12,910 nucleotides of DNA, taken from positions 5,249-18,158 of the forward strand of contig JALHFC010000028.1 in assembly GCA_022839445.1 (NCBI GenBank), given 5' to 3'. Below are positions 6,543-12,387 of this stretch, in pieces. The DNA comes from Pelotomaculum sp. GTDB taxonomy: Bacteria; Bacillota; Desulfotomaculia; Desulfotomaculales; Pelotomaculaceae. The translations under genes and the position numbers were made by a program. The notes beneath the pieces were generated by a model. It saw only the letters and a list, made by a program, of their open reading frames with translations, made no database searches and had not been told where the DNA came from. Position 1 is the stretch's first letter. Each line of letters opens with the position of its first letter.

Positions 6543-8210
6543 TTATCCCAGCATCCTGTCCAGCGATTCGCCCGGCGGGACCATGGGCATCACGTTGTCT
6601 TCCCGGTCCACGACGAAGTCGAGCATGACCGGTTTTGAGGAGCGGATAGCCTGCTCTAACGCCGGGACCAGTTCGCTTTTCTTTGTCACCCTGATCCCCT
6701 CGGCCCCATAAGCCTCGGCCAGCTTGACAAAGTCCGGGTTTAAAAGCTCGGAGTGGGAATACCTGCGGTTGTAAAACAGCTCCTGCCATTGCCTGACCAT
6801 GCCCAGATAACCATTATTTATTATAGCTACGTTGATTGGAAGCTCATAATTGACCGCCGTGCAAAGTTCCTGGATGTTCATTTGAATGCTGCCGTCACCG
6901 GCGATATCAAAAACGGTCTCGCCCGGGCACCCTACCTGGACGCCGATTGCCGCCGGCAGGCCATATCCCATGGCGCCCAGACCGCCGGAGGAAATTAACG
7001 AGCGGGGTTTGGTAAATGAATAATACTGGGCGGTCCACATCTGGTGCTGGCCCACGTCGGTCGCGATCCGGGCGTCGCCCCTGGTAAGGTTATATATTTC
7101 ACTGATAACGGTCTGGGGTTTTAATTTCCCGTGATCGCAATGGCTCATGGGATACTCTTTTTTCCAGGCCAGGATTTTATCCCGCCAGGCTTCCCCCAGC
7201 CTGGGCTGCAGCGCCTCCAGCAGTTGGTTTAACACTCTTTTAACATCCCCTACAATGGGGATGTCCACTCGCACGTTTTTCCCAATTTCCGCGGGATCGA
7301 TATCAATATGGATAATCTTGGCCATAGACGCGAATGTTTCCAGTTTACCGGTCACGCGGTCGTCGAAGCGCGCCCCCACGGCAATCAGCAGGTCGCAATC
7401 GCAAACTGCAAAATTAGCATATTTTGTCCCGTGCATCCCAAGCATGCCCAGCGACAGCGGGTGGTTGCCGGGAAAGCCTCCCAGCCCCATTAAAGTAGCG
7501 CAAACGGGCGCCATCAGCATCTCCGCCAGGCGGAGCAACTCATCGTGCGCCCCGGAAATGACTACACCGCCGCCTGCGTATATCAACGGCCGTTCGGACC
7601 CGGCAATCGCTTCCGCCGCCTTCAGCACTTGCCGCGGATCGCCGTCGAGCACAGGCTGGTAACCAGGCAGGTTCATTTCTTCCCGCCCGTTATAATCGGC
7701 TGTCCCGGCTGAGACATCTCTTGGGATGTCTATAAGCACCGGGCCGGGCCTGCCGGTGGTGGCGATATGGAACGCCTCTTTGACGATTTGCGCCAGCTCG
7801 GACGTGTCCTTGACCAAGTAATTGTGTTTTGTAATCGGCATGGTAATGCCTGTAATGTCCGCCTCCTGAAAAGAATCCCGGCCAAGTAAGGACTGGGAAA
7901 CCTGCCCCGTGACGGCCACCAGCGGCACCGAATCCATGTAAGCGTTGGCAATGCCGGTAACCAGGTTGGTAGCGCCCGGCCCGGAAGTGGCCAGGCAGAC
8001 ACCCGGCTTTCCGGTAGCACGGGCATAGCCGTCTGCGGCGTGCGCCGCGCCTTGTTCGTGACGGGTCAGTATGTGCCGGATATCGGAATCATACAAAGCG
8101 TCGTAAATCGGCAAGGCCTGGCCGCCGGGATAACCGAAAATGGTGTCCACCCCTTCGGCCTGCAGGCTTTTTAACAGGATTTGCGCCCCGGATAATTTGT
8201 TTGCGCACAT
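6543..8210 (-). CDS. ilvB: Acetolactate synthase large subunit IlvB
   Basis: ThDP/FAD-dependent acetohydroxyacid synthase catalytic subunit, the first common enzyme of valine, leucine and isoleucine synthesis. Counting from the upstream ATG at 8219 (558 residues), Glu55 is the catalytic Glu in RHEQGAAHAADGYAR, the ThDP motif starts GDG at 441-443 and ends Asn468-Asn469, and Trp478 in MVRQWQELFY is the conserved residue linked to 2-ketobutyrate preference. Two starts are possible. The ATG at 8219 overlaps the ilvD stop (ATGA) but lies 1 base from the AGGAAGG at 8221-8227. The ATG at 8210 has 10-base spacing and gives MCANKLSGAQ, closer to typical family N-termini, so it is chosen. It forms the standard holoenzyme with ilvN immediately downstream and is the copy expected to make both acetolactate and acetohydroxybutyrate. 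Confidence 0.95.
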   Translation of the reverse strand: MCANKLSGAQILLKSLQAEGVDTIFGYPGGQALPIYDALYDSDIRHILTRHEQGAAHAADGYARATGKPGVCLATSGPGATNLVTGIANAYMDSVPLVAVTGQVSQSLLGRDSFQEADITGITMPITKHNYLVKDTSELAQIVKEAFHIATTGRPGPVLIDIPRDVSAGTADYNGREEMNLPGYQPVLDGDPRQVLKAAEAIAGSERPLIYAGGGVVISGAHDELLRLAEMLMAPVCATLMGLGGFPGNHPLSLGMLGMHGTKYANFAVCDCDLLIAVGARFDDRVTGKLETFASMAKIIHIDIDPAEIGKNVRVDIPIVGDVKRVLNQLLEALQPRLGEAWRDKILAWKKEYPMSHCDHGKLKPQTVISEIYNLTRGDARIATDVGQHQMWTAQYYSFTKPRSLISSGGLGAMGYGLPAAIGVQVGCPGETVFDIAGDGSIQMNIQELCTAVNYELPINVAIINNGYLGMVRQWQELFYNRRYSHSELLNPDFVKLAEAYGAEGIRVTKKSELVPALEQAIRSSKPVMLDFVVDREDNVMPMVPPGESLDRMLG

Positions 8211-8215
8211 GGCTG

Positions 8216-9877
8216 TCATTCCTTCCTAAATACTGCCCCCGTGCTGGCAGAAGTAACCTGGCGGGCATAACGGACCAGGTAGCCTTTTTTGATCTTCGGC
8301 TCGGGCGGCTGCCAATCTTTGAGACGGGCCTCTATTTCACCGTCGCTAAGCGCCACGTTTAAGGAGTTGTTTGGTATGTCAATCTCAATTATGTCGCCTT
8401 CTTTAATAATTGCCATTGGCCCGCCGTCCGCCGCCTCGGGGGAGATGTGGCCGATGGAGGCACCACGTGTCGCCCCTGAAAAGCGCCCGTCTGTCAAAAG
8501 GGCCACGTCCTTATCCATCCCTAACCCGGCAATGGTGGAGGTCGGGGTGAGCATTTCACGCATGCCAGGACCGCCCTTGGGCCCCTCGTAGCGGATCACG
8601 ATCACGTCGCCTTTGTTTATTCTCCGGTTGGAAATGGCCTCACACGCCTCTTCCTCGGATTCAAAAACCCTGGCCGGACCGCTGTGCTTTAGCATTTCCG
8701 GGGCCACGCCGGCTTTCTTGACCACCGCCCCGTCCGGGGCCAGGTTGCCGCGCAGGATGGCGATGCCGCCGCTGGGGCTGTAAGGTTCCTCTACACTGCG
8801 GATAACATCCCGCCGCGATACTTCTTTTCCCTGGATGTTGTCGCGTACTTTGCCTGAAACCGTAAGAGCCTCCAGGCCGATGAGCCCCTTCTTGGAAAGT
8901 TCAGCTATTACCGCCCCAATCCCGCCGGCCTCGTCAAGGTCCTGCATAAAATGCGCCCCGATCGGGCTCAGCTTGCAGAGATTAGGCGTCCGCTCGCTGA
9001 CTTCATTTACCATATCCAGGCTTATTTCCACACCGGCCTCATGGGCGATAGCAGGCAGGTGCAGGATGGTGTTGGTGGAACACCCCAAAGCCATGTCAAC
9101 AGCCAGGCCGTTTAAAAACGCCTCTTTGGTCATAATGTCGGAGGGGCGGATATCTTCCTCCACCAGTTTCATAATCTGGACGCCCGTCTGTTTAGCCAGG
9201 CGCCTTCTGGCGGCAGAAGCAGCCGGCACAGCGCCGTTCCCCGGCAGGGCCATACCTAAGGCTTCGGTCAAGCAGTTCATCGAATTGGCGGTGAACATCC
9301 CGGAACAAGAACCGCATCCCGGGCAGGCCGCCTCCTCAACCTCGTGCAACTCCTGCCCGGTCATGCTGCCCGCGTATACCTTTCCTACCGCTTCAAACAA
9401 GTTGCTTAGGGAGATATTATCCCCCTTGTACCTGCCGGCAAACATCGGCCCGCCGCTAATCACAATAGCCGGGATGTTTAGCCTGGCGGCCACCATCAGC
9501 ATCCCCGGCACCACCTTATCGCAGCTGGTGATCAGCACCAGCCCGTCAAAGGGGTGGGCCTCGGCCATCACCTCAATGCTGTCCGCAATCAGTTCCCTGC
9601 TGGCCAGGGAATATTTCATGCCGGTATGGTTCATGGCAATACCATCGCAAACCGCTATCACCGGGAACTCAATCGGCGTCCCCCCGGCCATATACACACC
9701 CGCCTTGACTGCCTTGGCCAGATCATTTAGGTGGACATGCCCCGGCACAATTTCATTAAACGAGTTCACGACACCAATCAGCGGGCGTTCAATTTCCCGG
9801 TCAATATAGCCCAGAGCCTTAAACAAAGAGCGGTGCGGCGCCTTCTCCACACCTTTTTTCATCACATCACTACGCAA
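8216..9877 (-). CDS. ilvD: Dihydroxy-acid dehydratase IlvD
   Basis: Iron-sulfur enzyme that dehydrates 2,3-dihydroxyisovalerate and its methyl homolog to the keto acids. The 553-residue product matches the family. Visible motifs are PGHVHL (45-50), CDGIAMNHTGM (77-87), TSCDK with cluster Cys119, and CPGCGSCSGMFTANSMNCL (185-203), which holds further cluster cysteines. The C-terminal half has the usual YEGPKGGPGMREML and DGRFSGATRGASIGHISPEAA segments. The TTG at 9877 is preferred as start: it gives MRSDVMKKG, the standard N-terminus, and lies 6 bases after AGGGAG. The later ATG at 9862 is too far from that site. The gene follows ilvE after 88 bases that hold a terminator-like hairpin. Its end overlaps the possible upstream ATG of ilvB by 4 bases. 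Confidence 0.97.
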   Translation of the reverse strand: MRSDVMKKGVEKAPHRSLFKALGYIDREIERPLIGVVNSFNEIVPGHVHLNDLAKAVKAGVYMAGGTPIEFPVIAVCDGIAMNHTGMKYSLASRELIADSIEVMAEAHPFDGLVLITSCDKVVPGMLMVAARLNIPAIVISGGPMFAGRYKGDNISLSNLFEAVGKVYAGSMTGQELHEVEEAACPGCGSCSGMFTANSMNCLTEALGMALPGNGAVPAASAARRRLAKQTGVQIMKLVEEDIRPSDIMTKEAFLNGLAVDMALGCSTNTILHLPAIAHEAGVEISLDMVNEVSERTPNLCKLSPIGAHFMQDLDEAGGIGAVIAELSKKGLIGLEALTVSGKVRDNIQGKEVSRRDVIRSVEEPYSPSGGIAILRGNLAPDGAVVKKAGVAPEMLKHSGPARVFESEEEACEAISNRRINKGDVIVIRYEGPKGGPGMREMLTPTSTIAGLGMDKDVALLTDGRFSGATRGASIGHISPEAADGGPMAIIKEGDIIEIDIPNNSLNVALSDGEIEARLKDWQPPEPKIKKGYLVRYARQVTSASTGAVFRKE

Positions 9878-9907
9878 AGTTTTCTCCCTCCCTCAACTTT
9901 TCTTATT

Positions 9908-9931
9908 AAAAAAGGCCGGTATACACCGGCC
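9908..9931 (-). terminator. Terminator-like hairpin between ilvE and ilvD
   Basis: On the minus strand GGCCGGT, a 4-base loop and ACCGGCC are followed directly by TTTTTT (9913-9908). This is a compact intrinsic terminator by appearance, 35 bases past the ilvE stop and 30 bases before the ilvD start. The plus strand has no T-tract after the stem, so it acts in one direction. No good promoter is visible between it and ilvD, so downstream expression would depend on read-through. Confidence 0.72.
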
Positions 9932-9965
9932 AAATCGCCCGTATAAAATTGGCAAAAATATTATT

Positions 9966-10856
9966 TTATTTAGCACCGGTCTCACCGGGATAAATAAGGG
10001 GGCCGTCTACTTTTGTTAGCTCGCGGAAAGCCTCAATCAATTCCCATGTCATAACACCGGGCTGCCCGTCGGCTATAATCCGGCCGTCAACCTTCACGGT
10101 AGGAATAATCTCAGCCGCGGTACCGGTCAGGAAGCATTCATCCGCAGTATAAACGTCAAACAGGGTGAATACCTTTTCTTCCACAGGGATGCCTTTGCCG
10201 CGGGCAATGTTCATCACAGTGTTGCGGGTGACGCCTTCCAGGAGCCCCACATAGGTCGGCGGCGTGATCAGCACGCCTTTTTTTACGATAAATATGTTGT
10301 CCCCGGTAGCTTCGGCCACATAGCCCTCGGCATTCAGCATGATCGCCTCCGGCACCCCGACCAGGTTGGCCTCTATTTTAGCATAAATGTTGTTCAGGTA
10401 GTTCAGCGACTTCACCCGGGGAATGCAGGCGGTGGGTATATTCCGGCGGGTGGAGACGGTGATCACTTCCAGCCCCTTCTTGTATAACTCATCCGAGTAT
10501 AGCTTGATAGACGCGGCAATACAGAAAACTGTCGGCCTGGGGCACTTGAGCGGGTCAAGACCGAGATCACCCACACCACGGGTTACCACCAGGCGAATAT
10601 AGGCGTCGCGCAGATTGTTGCGCCGCAAGGTTTCCAACACTATTTCCTGCATTTCATCCTTGGTAACAGGTATCTCCAGGCAAATAGCCCTGGCCCCTTC
10701 GTAAAGACGGTCCAGGTGCTCGCCCAGCTTGAACACCCTGCCGTGATAGGCGCGGATGCCTTCAAAAACGCCGTCGCCGTATAAAAGGCCGTGGTCAAAA
10801 ACTGATATAACCGCTTGCTCCCTGGGTAAATATTTCCCGTCAAGGTAAATAATCAA
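9966..10856 (-). CDS. ilvE: Branched-chain amino acid aminotransferase IlvE
   Basis: PLP enzyme of fold type IV that makes Val, Leu and Ile from their keto acids with glutamate as amino donor. In the 296-residue product the PLP lysine is Lys149 in PRVKSLNYLNN. Also visible are FDHGLLYGDGVFEGIRAY (20-37), EATGDNIF (182-189), LLEGVTRN (205-212) and CFLTGTAAEI (241-250), which favour BCAT over D-amino-acid transaminase or ADC lyase. The start is placed at TTG 10856 (MIIYLDGKYLPRE), preceded by AGGGGG at 10871-10866 with 9-base spacing. The in-frame ATG at 10877 lies upstream of that site and adds an atypical 7-residue extension. It is the first gene after the T-box leader. D-alanine aminotransferase activity cannot be excluded from sequence alone. 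Confidence 0.93.
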   Translation of the reverse strand: MIIYLDGKYLPREQAVISVFDHGLLYGDGVFEGIRAYHGRVFKLGEHLDRLYEGARAICLEIPVTKDEMQEIVLETLRRNNLRDAYIRLVVTRGVGDLGLDPLKCPRPTVFCIAASIKLYSDELYKKGLEVITVSTRRNIPTACIPRVKSLNYLNNIYAKIEANLVGVPEAIMLNAEGYVAEATGDNIFIVKKGVLITPPTYVGLLEGVTRNTVMNIARGKGIPVEEKVFTLFDVYTADECFLTGTAAEIIPTVKVDGRIIADGQPGVMTWELIEAFRELTKVDGPLIYPGETGAK

Positions 10857-10914
10857 CGCTCTATTCCCCCTAAACATATAATTATTATTTATAAAAATAA
10901 AACTTTTTACTTAT

Positions 10915-10978
10915 AAATAAAATAAACAAAACCTCCCTGTCCGGCAGATTATATAACCTGCCAGGGACGAGAGGTTTT
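10915..10978 (-). terminator. T-box intrinsic terminator (regulated)
   Basis: On the minus strand AAAACCTC pairs with GAGGTTTT, and the inner arms GTCC..GGCAG pair with CTGCC..GGAC, around a short AT loop. The stem is followed by a T-rich tract (TTTTGTTTATTTTATT). The 5' arm overlaps the 3' part of the antiterminator that would form with the T-box sequence, as required for a switch. It ends about 60 bases before the ilvE start. Confidence 0.88.
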
Positions 10979-11229
10979 AAAACCTTGCGCGGTACCACCC
11001 TGCTTGCCCCCGTCCGTACAAACGGAAGCCCCTTAAAGTGCGCATCACAATCGCACCGGCATTTGTAACGGGCGCCTAACCCGGCCCGGCCTACTTAGGA
11101 CCTTTCAGCCTGCGGCTCCGGGGTGATGTCGGCCCTGCGCCTTAAGCGCCGGTTTTCAGCAACCCGGCTCTCTAAAGCCTAACTGCGCAGCCCTGGTCCC
11201 CTTCACAGCCTTTTCTTTATATAACTTGC
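10915..11229 (-). promoter_or_regulatory. T-box riboswitch leader, predicted Ile specific
   Basis: Untranslated leader of the ilv-leu operon that senses uncharged tRNA. The 14-base core AGGGTGGTACCGCG is at 11001-10988 on the minus strand, and its UGGU would pair with the tRNA end ACCA, fitting the A73 of tRNA-Ile, -Leu and -Val. Stem I features are present: AGAGAG followed by a GC-rich arm, CTGCGC pairing with GCGCAG, and GGGG pairing with CCCC below an internal loop. That loop contains GACATCA, so the specifier is read as AUC (isoleucine) at 11127-11125. A small hairpin (CCGTTTGTACGG) just before the core fits stem III. No CUC-type leucine or GUC valine triplet occupies the loop. Identity as a T-box is firm; specificity is inferred from position. 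Confidence 0.93.
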
Positions 11230-11234
11230 TATTC

Positions 11235-11264
11235 AGTATACAAAATAAACTAGCCATGTGTCAA
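11235..11264 (-). promoter_or_regulatory. Promoter of the ilv-leu operon
   Basis: The minus strand has TTGACA at 11264-11259 and TATACT at 11240-11235 with an 18-base spacer, a strong sigma-A-type promoter. Transcription should start near 11229, just before the T-box leader. The upstream side is AT-rich for about 15 bases and then meets repeat copy 1 at 11282. Confidence 0.82.
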
Positions 11265-11281
11265 GGTGTTTTTTTGGTGAT

Positions 11282-11393
11282 AAGGTACGGGGACACACCT
11301 TCCGGGGGTAGCGATCTTGTGGGGGTAAAGTTGTTGGGGGTAGTTTGCTTGTATTTAGGTTACCGTTTGAGGGAAGGTATGTCCCCGATCGCT
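11282..11393 (+). repeat. 112-bp direct repeat, copy 1
   Basis: Identical to copy 2 except C/T differences at 11294 and 11303. It is bounded by a near-perfect inverted pair: GGGGACACACCTTCC (11289-11303) and GGAAGGTATGTCCCC (11372-11386), with one mismatch. Between them are three G5 runs spaced 10-12 bases apart. The layout resembles a REP/BIME unit or a tiny MITE. It lies 18 bases upstream of the operon -35 box. The strand is nominal. Confidence 0.9.
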
Positions 11394-11419
11394 GGCGGGG
11401 GATTTGATTAAGGGTTAAC

Positions 11420-11531
11420 AAGGTACGGGGATACACCTTCTGGGGGTAGCGATCTTGTGGGGGTAAAGTTGTTGGGGGTAGTTTGCTTGTATTTAGGTTA
11501 CCGTTTGAGGGAAGGTATGTCCCCGATCGCT
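11420..11531 (+). repeat. 112-bp direct repeat, copy 2
   Basis: Second copy, offset by 138 bases and separated from copy 1 by 26 bases of unrelated sequence. Its left motif is GGGGATACACCTTCT, which carries both of the C-to-T differences from copy 1 and so pairs less well with its right motif (11510-11524). It ends about 20 bases before the candidate promoter of the small plus-strand genes. Confidence 0.9.
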
Positions 11532-11550
11532 TGGATTGGCGTGGAAAGAG

Positions 11551-11579
11551 TAGCCAATTTTCTTTTATCTTCATATATT
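11551..11579 (+). promoter_or_regulatory. Candidate promoter for the Met-rich small gene
   Basis: TAGCCA (11551-11556, 4 of 6 consensus) and TATATT (11574-11579, 5 of 6) are 17 bases apart in an AT-rich stretch. The implied start near 11586 leaves a short leader before the ribosome binding site at 11597. This is only a consensus match. Confidence 0.4.
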
Positions 11580-11611
11580 ATAGCGAAAATATAAATAGGA
11601 GGAGTTACGAT

Positions 11612-11935
11612 ATGGACGCTAAGACTGAAGGTATGATGGACGGCATGATGGACGGCATGATGGACGGTATGATGTGCCGCCACGACCCCCGTAAATTATT
11701 TGAAAAAATAATTCAGATTGAGCAGGCCAAAGTTTCCCTCTACAGAGAGCTCGCCCAAGATGCGCCCAACGAGTGCCTAAGGCAGGGGATCACAAATATG
11801 TTCGATATGAGCCAGTGCAGCGCTAAAATGTTCACCAAGATAGCCGAAGCTTATGGTTTTACAAATGACCCGCCGGCAAAGGCTCCCGTACCTGGTTTGC
11901 CGCCGTACTTTTTCGCCGAAGAAAAGAAGGAGTAA
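11612..11935 (+). CDS. Met-rich small protein of unknown function
   Basis: A 107-residue protein I do not recognise. The ATG at 11612 is chosen because AGGAGG (11597-11602) lies 9 bases upstream; an in-frame ATG at 11483 would start inside repeat copy 2 and is rejected. Residues 7-21 are a perfect GMMDGMMDGMMDGMM repeat, so 12 of 107 residues are Met. Residues 27-82 look like two amphipathic helices (LFEKIIQIEQAKVSLYREL and a second from about 54), reminiscent of half a ferritin-like bundle but without clear ligands. Two Cys (22, 69) are in the first 70 residues, and a Pro-rich tail (PPAKAPVPGLPP) ends in charged residues. There is no signal peptide or membrane segment. Metal (copper or iron) binding is a guess from Met content. 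A Cys-rich small gene follows 53 bases downstream on the same strand. Confidence 0.82.
   Translation: MDAKTEGMMDGMMDGMMDGMMCRHDPRKLFEKIIQIEQAKVSLYRELAQDAPNECLRQGITNMFDMSQCSAKMFTKIAEAYGFTNDPPAKAPVPGLPPYFFAEEKKE
11633..11674 (+). repeat. 12-bp in-frame tandem repeat (MMDG units)
   Basis: ATGATGGACGGC occurs twice exactly (11633-11656), a third time with a final T (11657-11668), and is followed by a half unit ATGATG (11669-11674). The units are in frame and add four residues each. Such near-identical units commonly vary in number between strains by slippage. Confidence 0.92.
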
Positions 11936-11988
11936 TTTTAAAGCGCATGGTTTAAACCACTATAAAAATTTGGAAGGGAGTTTTAAAT

Positions 11989-12387
11989 GTGCATGAGTGG
12001 TTAAAAAAAGTCAAGGAGGCTTTAAAACTGGAACTGTGTCAAATCCACCACCTGTCCTGCCTTGCCATGATGGCCCCTAACGAGGCGGCTATGATGCCGG
12101 TGCTGGACATTATGGATGTGGACCTGCAAGGGGCAATGACCTGGAATTGCATCCTTTGCGCTTTTTGCGACATGAAACCGGTTGGCCCGCCTCATCCCGG
12201 CATACCCGTATGCCCCCCGGAAATGGGTAACTGGCCTGTATGCTCACCGGGAGCGGGCGCGGGCGTGGGCGCCCGCTTCGCCAGGCCATGTGCCCGGCTT
12301 TTAGTTAAACCGCCTCTAACGGGGCGGTTGTTGCTTTCCTTCCAGCTTATGTTTAACAGACCGGAAGGCCGTCTTCTTAAACAGTAA
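11989..12387 (+). CDS. Cys-rich small protein of unknown function
   Basis: Unrecognised 132-residue reading frame starting at GTG 11989, 8 bases after AAGGGAG. The overlapping ATG at 11987 stops after five codons. Cys17, Cys24, Cys54, Cys57, Cys60, Cys75 and Cys85, with His20-His21, give metal-site-like spacing (CxxHHLxC, CxxCxxC). A Pro-rich stretch (about 64-88) follows. The segment around LAMMAPNE (25-32) resembles LAQDAPNE in the preceding gene, and spacing to the next Asp and Ala is also kept, so the two may be paralogs. Residues after about 88 look unlike a real protein: they are low-complexity GAGAGVGAR, then read through a terminator-like hairpin, and the end overlaps the opposite HD-GYP gene by 11 bases. 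A one-base shift in the GC-rich run near 12250-12272 would end it at TAG 12302-12304, just before the hairpin. Confidence 0.55.
   Translation: MHEWLKKVKEALKLELCQIHHLSCLAMMAPNEAAMMPVLDIMDVDLQGAMTWNCILCAFCDMKPVGPPHPGIPVCPPEMGNWPVCSPGAGAGVGARFARPCARLLVKPPLTGRLLLSFQLMFNRPEGRLLKQ
12308..12329 (+). terminator. Hairpin terminator after the small genes
   Basis: AACCGCC (12308-12314) pairs with GGCGGTT (12323-12329) around an 8-base loop and is followed by GTTGCTTTCCTTCC, a weak T-rich tail. It lies between the converging small genes and the HD-GYP gene. On the minus strand the tail is TTTAACTAAAAG, so it might act in both directions. Confidence 0.55.

Noticed and set aside
8835..9809. 324-residue plus-strand open frame opposite ilvD
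   Set aside because: It is wholly antisense to a confidently identified ilvD, has no ribosome binding site or family resemblance, and such long shadows are common in GC-rich coding sequence. Other antisense frames over leuC, leuA, ilvB2 and ilvB were dropped for the same reason.
11282..11531. CRISPR-like array
   Set aside because: Only two copies, 112 bases long with a single 26-base gap, and no cas genes; the inverted boundary motifs fit a REP/MITE-type element better.
11233..11574. 113-residue minus-strand frame with an internal duplicated block
   Set aside because: The duplication is just the two 112-bp DNA repeats read in one frame; it also overlaps the operon promoter and has no ribosome binding site.
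11483..11611. Longer N-terminus for the Met-rich protein
   Set aside because: The upstream ATG lies inside repeat copy 2, lacks a ribosome binding site and precedes the candidate promoter, whereas the ATG at 11612 has a near-perfect AGGAGG.
11948..11959. Perfect palindrome TGGTTTAAACCA between the two small genes
   Set aside because: Twelve bases is too short to separate from chance, and there is no second copy or adjacent regulator to support an operator.
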